Part shown: positions 7,836 to 15,991 of the stretch, in pieces
Numbering within the stretch: position 1 is the stretch's first letter
Layout of the letters: each line of letters starts with the position of its first letter
DNA from: Bacteroides sp.
GTDB taxonomy: Bacteria; Bacteroidota; Bacteroidia; Bacteroidales; Muribaculaceae
DNA: 47,416 bases
Assembly (NCBI GenBank): GCA_014802045.1
Contig: JAAVDA010000015.1
Location: forward strand, 31,571 to 78,986
Direction: 5' to 3'
The notes under the pieces: generated by a model
What the model was told of the DNA's origin: nothing
Seen by the model: only the letters and a program-made list of their open reading frames with translations
Databases searched by the model: none
Made by a program: the position numbers and the translations under genes

Positions 7836-7880
7836 CAAAGATATATGTGCATGTATTATCCGCCACCACACAAAAGGGTA
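7836..7880 (-). promoter_or_regulatory. Promoter and operator box of the ThiF-like gene
   Basis: The -7 element TATCTTTG is at 7836-7843. The box TACCCTTTTGTGT is at 7868-7880, with exactly 24 nt between them. The arrangement matches the OMP2 promoter in sequence and spacing. Confidence 0.7.
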
Positions 7881-7950
7881 TTTCTATCGGAGAGCGCAAG
7901 GACAAATGGCAGGGATTTGTCAAGTTTGCGACATTTTTTTGGAAATAAAA

Positions 7951-7983
7951 GCGGGAAGCTCTGGCGGCTTCCGGCTTTTTTTC
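7951..7983 (+). terminator. Terminator-like hairpin just upstream of the galK promoter
   Basis: Stem AAAGCGGGAAGC / GCTTCCGGCTTT (one mismatch), 7-nt loop, then a T tract that runs to within 3 nt of the galK -7 element. The minus strand also ends in CTTTTATTT, so it could work in both directions. No plus-strand gene directly precedes it. Confidence 0.55.
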
Positions 7984-7984
7984 T

Positions 7985-7992
7985 TATATTTG
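7985..7992 (+). promoter_or_regulatory. -7 promoter element of galK
   Basis: TATATTTG fits TAnnTTTG. The leader to the ATG at 8064 is about 68 nt. The T tract of the preceding hairpin occupies part of the -33 region. Confidence 0.6.
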
Positions 7993-8063
7993 CAAGCGCA
8001 AGAGCCTCCCGGCGGCTCCGGCAGTAATCAAAATCTGATATCAACATCAACAAAAATACCATC

Positions 8064-9212
8064 ATGAAAGCTAAACTCAACAAAGCGTTTGAAGAACATT
8101 TCGGCGGCAAAGGCACTCTCTACACATCGCCCGGCCGCTTCAACCTTATAGGCGAACACACTGACTACAACGGAGGCTTCGTATTCCCCGGTGCTATCGA
8201 TAAGGGTATCTATGCCGAAATCCGTCCCAACGGCACAGACCGTGTGAAAGTCTACTCCATCGACCTCAACGACTCTGCCGAATTCGGCCTCAACGAAGCC
8301 GACGCTCCCGAGCAGTCATGGGCCCGCTACATCTTCGGCGTGTGCCGCGAAATCATCAAGCGCGGCGGCAAGGTGGAAGGCTTTGACGCTGTCTTCGCCG
8401 GCAATGTGCCTCTGGGTGCGGGCCTCTCTTCGAGCGCCGCTCTCGAAAGCTGCTTTGCCAACGCTCTCAACGACCTTTTCAACAACAACTCCATAGACAA
8501 ATTCGAGCTCGCCCGCATCGGTCAGAGCACCGAACACAACTATTGCGGCGTGAACTGCGGCATCATGGACCAGTTTGCCAGCGTATTCGGCAAGAAAGAC
8601 CATCTCATGCGTCTCGACTGCCGCTCCATGGAGTTTGAATACTTCCCCTTCAAGCCCGTGGGCTATAAACTCGTGCTCGTTGACTCCCGCGTGAAGCATG
8701 AGCTCGCCGACTCTCCCTACAACAAGCGCCGCGCAAGCTGCGAACGTGTGGCCAAGCGCCTCGGCATCGACACCCTCCGCGATGCTACCATGGAGATGCT
8801 CAACGCTGTGAAGACCGACATCACCGCCGAAGACTATTTCCGTGCCAAATTCGTGATTGAAGAGAAAGACCGCGTGCTCGCCGTGTGCGACGCTCTCGTC
8901 AAAGGCGACTACGACACTGTGGGTCGCTGCATGTATGAAACCCACGATGGTCTCTCCAAAGACTACGAGGTGAGCTGCGAAGAGCTCGACTTCCTCAACG
9001 ACATCGCCCGCGAATGCGGCGTGACCGGCTCGCGCATCATGGGCGGCGGATTCGGCGGCTGCACAGTCAATCTCGTGAAAGACGAACTCTACGACAACTT
9101 CATCGCCACAGCCACCGAGAAATTCAAGGAGCGCTATGGCCACGAGCCCAAAATCTATCCCGTGGTGGTGAGCGACGGCTCTCATCGCGTGGCCGACGAC
9201 GAAGAAGCATAA
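8064..9212 (+). CDS. galK: Galactokinase
   Basis: 382 residues, the usual length for the family. The enzyme phosphorylates galactose to galactose 1-phosphate in the Leloir pathway, in the cytoplasm. The galactokinase signature SPGRFNLIGEHTDYNGGFVF lies near the N terminus. The GHMP ATP-binding motif PLGAGLSSSAALE follows, and MGGGFGGCTVNLV lies near the C terminus; NCGIMDQFASVFG is also present. It stands alone with its own promoter and terminator and no other gal gene beside it. Expression probably responds to sugar supply, but no operator is recognised. Confidence 0.95.
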   Translation: MKAKLNKAFEEHFGGKGTLYTSPGRFNLIGEHTDYNGGFVFPGAIDKGIYAEIRPNGTDRVKVYSIDLNDSAEFGLNEADAPEQSWARYIFGVCREIIKRGGKVEGFDAVFAGNVPLGAGLSSSAALESCFANALNDLFNNNSIDKFELARIGQSTEHNYCGVNCGIMDQFASVFGKKDHLMRLDCRSMEFEYFPFKPVGYKLVLVDSRVKHELADSPYNKRRASCERVAKRLGIDTLRDATMEMLNAVKTDITAEDYFRAKFVIEEKDRVLAVCDALVKGDYDTVGRCMYETHDGLSKDYEVSCEELDFLNDIARECGVTGSRIMGGGFGGCTVNLVKDELYDNFIATATEKFKERYGHEPKIYPVVVSDGSHRVADDEEA

Positions 9213-9233
9213 TCTTCTGACCAATAGCATTCA

Positions 9234-9270
9234 TACCCCCGCGCCATTCACTGACGGCGCGGGGGTATTT
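9234..9270 (+). terminator. Terminator after galK
   Basis: Perfect 12-bp stem TACCCCCGCGCC / GGCGCGGGGGTA with a 10-nt loop, 21 nt after the galK stop. The following T run is short (TTT). Confidence 0.75.
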
Positions 9271-9291
9271 GCATATTCATAAAAATAATAT

Positions 9292-9299
9292 TACATTTG
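9292..9299 (+). promoter_or_regulatory. -7 promoter element of argR
   Basis: TACATTTG fits TAnnTTTG, 25 nt before the argR ATG. The AT-rich segment ATTCATAAAAATAATATT just upstream loosely resembles an ARG box. Autorepression is possible but not shown. Confidence 0.55.
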
Positions 9300-9324
9300 C
9301 AGAAACTATTTTCTGCTCATAGAT

Positions 9325-9816
9325 ATGAACAAAAGACAGACTCGTCTCACCGCCATCGCCGACATTCTGCTCAATAATATTGTCGGAAGCCAGGAAGAAC
9401 TCCTGGAGCTGCTCCGCAATCAGGGATGCCTCGTGACTCAGGCCACGCTCTCACGCGACCTCAAGACGCTCCGCACATCGAAAGTGGCCACCGAAATGGG
9501 GGGCTACCGCTATGTGGTGGGCAGCGGACTCCCCACCCACAAGGAGATTGAGAAAGGCACAGTCGACAAGGTGAGCCATGCGGCGGTAGAAGAGGTGGCG
9601 CTCAGCGGCCAGATACTCGTAATCAAAACCCGCAACGGCTATGCCGGCGGCGTGGCCTACGACATTGACGACCTCGACACGCCCTACATACTCGGCACCA
9701 TAGCCGGAGCCGACACTGTGTTTGTGGCTTTGGCAGTCAACGCGCCGGTCGACGAGGTGATTCGCGTCCTCTCGTCCATTATGCCCCCCTCGCTCCTCCA
9801 CACAATCAACCCTTAA
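9325..9816 (+). CDS. argR: Arginine repressor
   Basis: 163 residues, typical ArgR length. The N-terminal winged helix-turn-helix includes GSQEELLELLRNQGCLVTQ and ATLSRDLKTLRTSKV. The C-terminal oligomerisation and arginine-binding part includes VIKTRNGYAGGVAYDID and LGTIAGADTVFVAL, where GTIAGADT is the expected arginine-binding stretch. ArgR represses arginine synthesis genes when arginine is abundant. It is followed after 13 nt by an argC homologue, so they are probably co-transcribed. In many Bacteroidales argR heads a longer arginine operon; here only this one partner follows. Confidence 0.93.
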   Translation: MNKRQTRLTAIADILLNNIVGSQEELLELLRNQGCLVTQATLSRDLKTLRTSKVATEMGGYRYVVGSGLPTHKEIEKGTVDKVSHAAVEEVALSGQILVIKTRNGYAGGVAYDIDDLDTPYILGTIAGADTVFVALAVNAPVDEVIRVLSSIMPPSLLHTINP

Positions 9817-9829
9817 GTCTTTTTATTTT

Positions 9830-10768
9830 ATGATACGCGTAGGCATAACCGGCGGCGAATCAGAAGCGGCCGGACATCTCATCAGAATTCTCATAAACCA
9901 CCCCGATGTGGAGCTCGCATGGGTAGAATCGCCCTCTGAAGAGGGCGCCCTCCTCTCCCAGCGCCACAAAGGGCTCACCGGAGAGACCTACATGCAGTTT
10001 TGCCGCAAAGGAAATCCGGAAGACACCGACGTGATATTTCTCTGCCACACCGACGACGGCGATTCGGAGCGATACGTGGCCACACGCAAGATACCCGACA
10101 CCGTGAAACTCATAGACCTCTCGCCCGACTTCCGCATGCCCGAAGAGGGCAGCGAATCGCCCTGGGTCTACGCTCTCCCGGAGCTCAACCGCAAGCCTCT
10201 GGTGCGCGGAGCCACACGCGCCGCCATCCCCGGGCCGCTTGCCACCATTATGCTCCTCGCCCTCCTGCCAATGGCCAAAAACCTGCTGCTCAACTCAGAC
10301 ATCCATGTGAGCTGTGTCACCCCCACCGGCGAAGACACTCCCGGCGAGGCCACCGTGATGTTTGACCACGAAGAAATCGAAGAGACCCGCCATGCGCTCC
10401 GCTCCCTGCAGCAGAGTTTTGACGCTCCCATTCATCTCGTGGCCACAGCCGGCGGATGGAACCACGGCATCTCGGCCACAATCTATCTCGACACTCCGGT
10501 GAGCGAAGATGACATCAAGGATATCTACGACACTTTCTATGAAGACCACGGATTCACATTCCTTTCCGAATCATATCCCGGACTCAACGAAGTGTCGGGC
10601 ACAAACAAGTGTGTGATTCATGTGGAGAAGGCAGACAGACGTCTGGCCGTGACAGCCGTGATTGACGATGCCCTCAAGGGGGGCGCCGCAGCCGCTGTCC
10701 ATGTGATGAATCTGCTCTTCGGCCTTCAGGAGCGTGTGGGGCTCATGCTCACCGCCGCCGGCCGCTGA
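9830..10768 (+). CDS. ArgC-like protein lacking the catalytic cysteine
   Basis: 312 residues, homologous to N-acetyl-gamma-glutamyl-phosphate reductase. It has an N-terminal Rossmann start (VGITGGESEAAGHLIRIL), LIDLSPDFRM, YALPELNR and a C-terminal TNKCVIHVEK, DDALKGGAAAAVHVMNLLFG. The ArgC active site normally reads NPGC followed by an aromatic residue, A or P, then T. Here it is IPGPLAT (133-139), so the nucleophilic cysteine is proline (136). The usual basic RG motif is also changed (WNHGIS). The frame is intact and the rest of the fold looks conserved, so it is not a fresh pseudogene. It is probably inactive as a reductase. A regulatory or binding role next to argR is possible (inference). 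The 3' end overlaps dnaG tail to tail by 20 bp. Confidence 0.8.
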   Translation: MIRVGITGGESEAAGHLIRILINHPDVELAWVESPSEEGALLSQRHKGLTGETYMQFCRKGNPEDTDVIFLCHTDDGDSERYVATRKIPDTVKLIDLSPDFRMPEEGSESPWVYALPELNRKPLVRGATRAAIPGPLATIMLLALLPMAKNLLLNSDIHVSCVTPTGEDTPGEATVMFDHEEIEETRHALRSLQQSFDAPIHLVATAGGWNHGISATIYLDTPVSEDDIKDIYDTFYEDHGFTFLSESYPGLNEVSGTNKCVIHVEKADRRLAVTAVIDDALKGGAAAAVHVMNLLFGLQERVGLMLTAAGR

Positions 10769-12977
10769 AGCGTGGAGCCACAGTGCGCTCCCCCAGATAG
10801 CGGGCAAGTTCCATCTTTATGACATTGAGCTCACCCAGCTCACGCATCATTATCACGAGGTCGGCATCCGTGCAGGTGCCGGCCTCGAATGCTTCGCGCA
10901 TCTTCTGCTGCAGCGAGCGAATCTCCCTCTCTATTATCGCTTCTTTGAGATTGAGCAGAGCCTGCGGCACGAGATCCTTCAGCTTGTCTTCTTCGGTCTC
11001 CACCTTGGCATATTTGGTGTGGATTTTGCTCAGACGGTGTTTTTCGCTCACCAGCGACAGGGTGATGTTGCGCACCGTGTCGTCGGCCGACGAAGACAGC
11101 ACCCTGGCTATATATGAGCCTGAATACTCGGCCATCCCGGCCTCGAAATCAGCCTCAACCTGCTCGCGCAGCCGCTCCTCGGCAGCCTGAAGCGAAGCCA
11201 TGTCGCCCACCTCGTTGCGTATTTTCTCCACACCCGCCTCCATGGCGCGCTCCGCCTCCTCGCGCAGCCGGGCTTTATGGCGCTCCTCATCGGCCGCACG
11301 CGAAGGCGACGATGCCACCTCCACAGCAGCTTCAAACGCCCTGCGGTAAGGCTCGTGAGTGAATGTCATCTCATCTCCGGCCATATCGTGGATGATATAT
11401 TCTATCACATTCATAGGCCAGGTATTGCCGTCGGCGTCTACTAAGTCGCAAAGATAGCGCATGCCGTAGCGCAACGCATAGCGCAGCAGCTCCCTCTCAT
11501 AGGGCGCCAGAAGAGCATCGCCCGAGGCCGGAATCCCCATCCCGGCTCCAGTCCTGTCGGTGGCAGGCTCCGAAGTCGTTGTGGCGTCTGCCGGAGCCGA
11601 CTCCGCCTGCTGTCCGCCACTTTTGCGCGCGCGGGCTCTCTGCTCGTCGGCGGCAGCCTTTTCGGCAGACTGCGCCATGAGCTTGTTCACCTGAAGGGTC
11701 AGCAATGTCTCGGCCACGCCGAAAGTGCGGCTGCACTCGGCAATATACATTGTGCGCAGCATCGGTTCAGGCACCACCGATATGGTCTTTACAATCTCAT
11801 TTATGGCCTCGGCGCGCCGCTGTGGGTCGCGGTCGGTGCCTTCGAGGAGTATACGGGTTTTGAACTGGATGAAATCGCTCTCATGCTCCGCAATATAGCG
11901 CTCCACCTCGGCCGACGAATGAGACTGCGCGAACGAATCGGGGTCATCCCCCTCCGGTAGCAGGAGCACCTTGATCTTAAGCCCCTCGGCAAGCAGCATA
12001 TCAATGCCTCGCAGAGAGGCCTTGATACCGGCGGGGTCGCTGTCGTAGATCACCGTCACATTTTCGGTGAAACGGTGTATGAGCCTTATCTGGCCCTCGG
12101 TGAGCGACGTGCCAGACGAAGCCACCACATTGGTTATGCCAGCCTGATGCATCGAAATCACATCCATGTAGCCCTCCACGAGTATACACTTGTCTTTCCT
12201 CACAATCTCGGGCTTGGCCTGATAGAGACCGTAGAGTTCGAGGCTCTTATGGTAGACGATAGATTCTATCGAGTTGACATACTTGGCCATCGTCTTGTCA
12301 GAGCGAAGAGTGCGGCCGCCGAAAGCCACCACCTTACCCGACACCGTAAACACCGGAAAAATCACCCTCTCGCGAAAACGGTCGCGCCACTCTCCGCGCT
12401 CGTTGCGCATGCAGAGACCGGTCTTTTCGAGATATTCGGGGTTAAACCCTCTCGCAAGCGCCGTCTGATAGAGGGCATCGCGCTGCTCCAGCGAATAGCC
12501 GAGATGAAATTTCTTGACCATGGCGTCGTTGATACCGCGCTCGCGGAAATAAGACAGCCCTATGTCGCGCCCTTCTGAGGTGGAGGTGAGGTTGCGCTCA
12601 AAACATTGCATCGCAAACTCATTGGCAGCCATCATGCTCTCGCGTTCGGTGGCCGCCTCACGCTCCTCGGGGCTGAGCTCGCGCTCCTCTATCTCGATGT
12701 TATATTTCTTTGCCAGCAGTCTGAGAGCTTCCGGATAGGTCATCTGCTCTATCTCCATGATAAAGCTCACCGGACTCCCCCCCTTGCCGCAGCTGAAACA
12801 CTTGCACAGCCCCTTGGTTTTCGACACGGAAAATGAAGGGGTGCGCTCGTTGTGAAACGGGCACAACCCTATATACCCCGACCCGCGCCGCTTCAGGCTG
12901 ACGTAGTCGCTCACCACGTCGACTATATCGGCCGCGTCGAGGATGCGCTGCACTGTGGCATCGTCAATCCTTGCCAT
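10749..12977 (-). CDS. dnaG: DNA primase
   Basis: 742 residues. DnaG makes RNA primers at the replication fork. The N-terminal CHC2 zinc ribbon is C39, H42, C60, C63 (LCPFHNERTPSFSV ... CKCFSCGKGG). The catalytic core with the TOPRIM domain follows: CILVEGYMDVISMHQAG, VASSGTSLTEGQI and VIYDSDPAGIKAS with acidic metal ligands. The C-terminal third is a helicase-binding region with a low-complexity Ala/Thr linker near residues 440-480. It stands alone on the minus strand, about 60 nt after ettA. Confidence 0.95.
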   Translation of the reverse strand: MARIDDATVQRILDAADIVDVVSDYVSLKRRGSGYIGLCPFHNERTPSFSVSKTKGLCKCFSCGKGGSPVSFIMEIEQMTYPEALRLLAKKYNIEIEERELSPEEREAATERESMMAANEFAMQCFERNLTSTSEGRDIGLSYFRERGINDAMVKKFHLGYSLEQRDALYQTALARGFNPEYLEKTGLCMRNERGEWRDRFRERVIFPVFTVSGKVVAFGGRTLRSDKTMAKYVNSIESIVYHKSLELYGLYQAKPEIVRKDKCILVEGYMDVISMHQAGITNVVASSGTSLTEGQIRLIHRFTENVTVIYDSDPAGIKASLRGIDMLLAEGLKIKVLLLPEGDDPDSFAQSHSSAEVERYIAEHESDFIQFKTRILLEGTDRDPQRRAEAINEIVKTISVVPEPMLRTMYIAECSRTFGVAETLLTLQVNKLMAQSAEKAAADEQRARARKSGGQQAESAPADATTTSEPATDRTGAGMGIPASGDALLAPYERELLRYALRYGMRYLCDLVDADGNTWPMNVIEYIIHDMAGDEMTFTHEPYRRAFEAAVEVASSPSRAADEERHKARLREEAERAMEAGVEKIRNEVGDMASLQAAEERLREQVEADFEAGMAEYSGSYIARVLSSSADDTVRNITLSLVSEKHRLSKIHTKYAKVETEEDKLKDLVPQALLNLKEAIIEREIRSLQQKMREAFEAGTCTDADLVIMMRELGELNVIKMELARYLGERTVAPRFSGRRR

Positions 12978-13037
12978 TATTTATCGCCTCTGATCTGTAT
13001 GGGTGTTATCTCTCCTCCGTGTAGCCGCCGCAGCCGC

Positions 13038-14723
13038 TCATTCCATCAGCTTGCGGTAGCGCTTGCGGGGCAGCTCCTTGCCGCCGTTCTGCGCGCGCTT
13101 ATACTCCTCGTAGTCGGAATACGACCCGGCGTAGAACACCACCTTGCCGTCACCCTCAAACGAGAGGATATGAGTGCAGATACGGTCAAGAAACCAGCGG
13201 TCGTGGCTCACCACCACCGCACATCCGGCAAACTCGTCGAGACCCTCCTCAAGCGCGCGCAGAGTGTTCACGTCAATATCATTGGTAGGCTCGTCGAGCA
13301 GCAACACATTGCCCTCCTCTTTGAGAGCCATGGCCAGATGCAGACGGTTGCGTTCGCCGCCCGAAAGCACCCCGATTTTCTTCTCCTGGTCGGCACCGGA
13401 GAAATTAAATTTCGACAGATAGGCACGCGCGTTCACATCGCGGCCCCCCATCCGGAAGCTCTCCACACCTTGCGATATCACCTCATAGACGGTCTTCTCC
13501 GGCAGGAGATCGTGGTGTGTCTGATCCACATAGGCCACCTTCACTGTCTCGCCCACATCGAAAGTGCCGGCATCAGGCTTCTCCTGACCCATTATCAGAC
13601 GAAACAGAGTGGTCTTGCCTGCACCGTTGGGGCCGATCACCCCCACAATGCCGTTAGGCGGCAGAGAAAATCCGAGGTCTTTGAAGAGCTGCTTCTTGCC
13701 GAAAGCCTTGGCAAGCCCCTCGGCTTCTATCACCTTGTTGCCCAGACGCGGACCGTTGGGAATGAATATCTCCAGCTTCTCTTCGCGGGCTTTCTGGTCT
13801 TCGTTGAGCAGACGGTCGTAGCTCGACAGACGGGCCTTACCCTTTGCCTGACGCGCTTTCGGAGCCATTCTCACCCATTCGAGCTCACGTTCGAGAGTCT
13901 TGCGGCGCTTGCTGGCCTGCTTCTCCTCCTGAGCCATACGCTTGGTCTTCTGTTCGAGCCATGAGGAGTAGTTGCCCTTCCAGGGAATCCCCTCTCCGCG
14001 GTCAAGCTCCAGAATCCATCCGGCCACATGGTCAAGGAAGTAGCGGTCGTGGGTGATGGCAATCACAGTGCCGGGATACTGCTGCAGATGCTGTTCGAGC
14101 CAGTCGATAGACTCGGCATCGAGATGGTTGGTAGGCTCGTCGAGCAGCAACACATCGGGCTGCTGCAGAAGCAGGCGGCAGAGAGCCACACGGCGCCGCT
14201 CGCCTCCGGAAAGTGTGGCCACCTTCTGGTCGTCGGGCGGACACTGCAGGGCATCCATGGCGCGCTCCAGCTTCGAGTCGATATTCCAGGCATCTGCCGC
14301 GTCGAGAGCATCCTGAAGCTCTGCCTGCCGCGCAATCAGCGCATCCATCTTGTCGGGGTCTTCAAGCACATCGGGGTCGGCGAAACTTTCGTTCACCTTG
14401 TCAAACTCCGCAAGAAGATCCATCACCGGCTGCACACCTTCGCGCACAACCTCTATCACCGTCTTCTCCGGATCGAGCTTCGGGTCCTGCTCCAGATAGC
14501 CCACGGAATAGCCCGGAGCCCACACAACCTCACCCTGATAATTCTTGTCAATTCCGGCTATTATCTTCAGAAGCGACGACTTACCCGAGCCGTTCAGACC
14601 GATTATGCCGATTTTCGCCCCGTAGAAGAACGAAAGATATATATTCTTAAGCACCTGTTTCTGGGGAGGATAAGTCTTGCTTACACCCACCATCGAAAAT
14701 ATCACTTTCTTATCGTCTGCCAT
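13038..14723 (-). CDS. ettA: ABC-F ATPase, energy-dependent translational throttle EttA
   Basis: 561 residues with two ABC ATPase domains and no membrane segments. Domain 1 has GLNGSGKSSLLK and LSGGERRRVALCRLL with LLLDEPTNHLD. Domain 2 has GPNGAGKTTLFRLI and LSGGERNRLHLA with LLLDEPTNDID. The linker between them includes EREWVRMAPKARQAKGKARL-like residues typical of EttA. The N terminus (IFSMVGVSKTYPPQKQVLK) also fits the EttA subgroup. EttA binds the ribosomal E site and couples the first elongation step to ATP level. Start: ATG at 14723; no TAnnTTTG element is obvious directly upstream. Confidence 0.92.
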   Translation of the reverse strand: MADDKKVIFSMVGVSKTYPPQKQVLKNIYLSFFYGAKIGIIGLNGSGKSSLLKIIAGIDKNYQGEVVWAPGYSVGYLEQDPKLDPEKTVIEVVREGVQPVMDLLAEFDKVNESFADPDVLEDPDKMDALIARQAELQDALDAADAWNIDSKLERAMDALQCPPDDQKVATLSGGERRRVALCRLLLQQPDVLLLDEPTNHLDAESIDWLEQHLQQYPGTVIAITHDRYFLDHVAGWILELDRGEGIPWKGNYSSWLEQKTKRMAQEEKQASKRRKTLERELEWVRMAPKARQAKGKARLSSYDRLLNEDQKAREEKLEIFIPNGPRLGNKVIEAEGLAKAFGKKQLFKDLGFSLPPNGIVGVIGPNGAGKTTLFRLIMGQEKPDAGTFDVGETVKVAYVDQTHHDLLPEKTVYEVISQGVESFRMGGRDVNARAYLSKFNFSGADQEKKIGVLSGGERNRLHLAMALKEEGNVLLLDEPTNDIDVNTLRALEEGLDEFAGCAVVVSHDRWFLDRICTHILSFEGDGKVVFYAGSYSDYEEYKRAQNGGKELPRKRYRKLME

Positions 14724-14759
14724 AATTAATCGCTATGTGTGCGTGGTTACAGTATTTAT

Positions 14760-15326
14760 TCATTTCCTTTTGCCCGGAGCATACTTCACCGGATAGTCGC
14801 AATGAGTGCGCCCCGTCACGATAGAATTGAGCTTGCTCTTGAGCAGCTGACGGCGGATAGGGCTGATGCGGTCTATATAGAGCTTCCCCTCCAGATGGTC
14901 ACACTCATGCTGCACTATTCTGGCCAGAAAACCCTCCATCACCTCTTCATGCTCATTGAAATCCTCATCTTGCCAATGAAGCCGGATTTTCTCCACACGG
15001 CTCACATTTTCCGACAGGCCGGGCACCGACAGACACCCTTCGCCGCGGGTCACAGCCTCACCGTCGAGCACCTCGATACGCGGATTAATCAACGCGAACT
15101 TCCGCCCCTCGCACTCCGGAAACTGCTCGCCAACCGGGCTGGCGTCTATCACCACCAGACGGATATTCTTTCCCACCTGAGGAGCGGCCAGACCCACACC
15201 TTCTGAATAATACATCGTTTCAAACATATCCTCGACCAGCTTCTTCAGGTCGGGATAGTCAGCAGCCACTTCCTCCGACTGCTTGCGGAGCACGGGATGC
15301 CCGTAAAGATACACAGGTAATTTCAT
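14760..15326 (-). CDS. def: Peptide deformylase
   Basis: 188 residues. Removes the formyl group from the N-terminal methionine of new proteins. All three family motifs are present: EGVGLAAPQVGKN (motif I), EGCLSVPG (motif II, with the metal-binding Cys) and VQHECDHLEGKLYIDR (motif III, HExxH type). The start overlaps the ruvX stop by 4 nt, indicating translational coupling in a ruvX-def operon. Confidence 0.95.
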   Translation of the reverse strand: MKLPVYLYGHPVLRKQSEEVAADYPDLKKLVEDMFETMYYSEGVGLAAPQVGKNIRLVVIDASPVGEQFPECEGRKFALINPRIEVLDGEAVTRGEGCLSVPGLSENVSRVEKIRLHWQDEDFNEHEEVMEGFLARIVQHECDHLEGKLYIDRISPIRRQLLKSKLNSIVTGRTHCDYPVKYAPGKRK

Positions 15327-15736
15327 TTCAGACTGTCTAAATAACTGTTGAGGATTATCACGGCCGCCATTTCATCCACGGCCGCCTTATCCTGACGACG
15401 GCTCTTGCGCATGCCAGAGTCAATCATGGCCCGGTGGGCAAGCACCGAAGTGAAACGCTCATCCCACATCACTATCTTCATATCGGGCAGAGCATGCCTC
15501 AGCTGACCCACGCCCGGATTGATATAGCGCATCGAATCAGAATCATTGCCATGCATATCGCGAGGATGGCCCACCACAATGGCGTCTACCTCCTCTCTGT
15601 CCACATAGGCCTTCACCCACTCCGTAAGCTCGCGCCGACTCACAGTTGTGAGCCCCGTAGCGACTATGCGCAGAGGGTCGGTCGCCGCGATGCCGCAGCG
15701 CTTCATTCCGAAATCTATGGCCAATAAACGTCCCAC
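15323..15736 (-). CDS. ruvX: Putative pre-16S rRNA nuclease / Holliday junction resolvase YqgF family
   Basis: 137 residues, RNase H-like fold, the usual size of YqgF/RuvX. The N terminus GRLLAIDFGMKRCGIAATDP contains the first catalytic Asp. VGHPRDMHGNDSDSMR and the motif MWDERFTSVLAHRAM follow, and DKAAVDEMAAVIILNSYLD ends the protein. The family trims the 5' end of 16S rRNA. The start codon is GTG at 15736. A perfect -7 element TATCTTTG ends only 4 nt before it, so the transcript is probably leaderless. First gene of the ruvX-def pair. Confidence 0.9.
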   Translation of the reverse strand: MGRLLAIDFGMKRCGIAATDPLRIVATGLTTVSRRELTEWVKAYVDREEVDAIVVGHPRDMHGNDSDSMRYINPGVGQLRHALPDMKIVMWDERFTSVLAHRAMIDSGMRKSRRQDKAAVDEMAAVIILNSYLDSLK

Positions 15737-15740
15737 ACTG

Positions 15741-15748
15741 CAAAGATA
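15741..15748 (-). promoter_or_regulatory. -7 promoter element of ruvX (leaderless geometry)
   Basis: TATCTTTG followed by 4 nt (CAGT) and the GTG start. Transcription starting where expected for TAnnTTTG promoters would begin at or next to the start codon. Confidence 0.65.
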
Positions 15749-15800
15749 GCAAAAAATCCCCTAATTCCCAATATCCCGCCGATTATATCGCCCCCCTCTC

Positions 15801-15989
15801 TCACGCCCTGTCCCGCACCAAGAAATAGAGCATCACCGCCACGATGATTCCGGCCAGCAGCGCGGCCACAACAGTGAGCGCAGCCACTCCCGCCTTAGAG
15901 CGCATCTTAGGCTTCAGATAATTCTGCACCACAATCGCGCTGACAGCCACCACCCCCACAACTATACCGTCCATAAACTCCTCACTCAT
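15801..15989 (-). CDS. Small two-helix membrane protein, unknown function
   Basis: 62 residues from the ATG at 15989; a TTG at 15995 is also possible but less likely. Two hydrophobic helices, GIVVGVVAVSAIVVQNYL and VVAALLAGIIVAVMLYFLV, are joined by a basic loop (KPKMRSKAG). The start is 2 nt after the stop of the GNAT-like gene, so it is co-translated with it. The family is not recognised. It may belong to the toxin-antitoxin-like cassette upstream, or ride along with it. Confidence 0.6.
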   Translation of the reverse strand: MSEEFMDGIVVGVVAVSAIVVQNYLKPKMRSKAGVAALTVVAALLAGIIVAVMLYFLVRDRA

Positions 15990-15991
15990 CG

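Noticed and set aside
7856-8116. 86-codon minus-strand frame upstream of galK with a hydrophobic stretch
   Set aside because: It overlaps the galK promoter and start in antisense, and its possible start lies inside galK. No support beyond length.
8316-9230. 304-codon minus-strand open frame opposite galK
   Set aside because: The antisense frame is made of His/Val/Ala/Glu runs and has no motif. galK on the other strand has all family signatures.
12852-13964. 370-codon plus-strand open frame across the dnaG start and ettA
   Set aside because: It spans two genes on the other strand and shows no domain.
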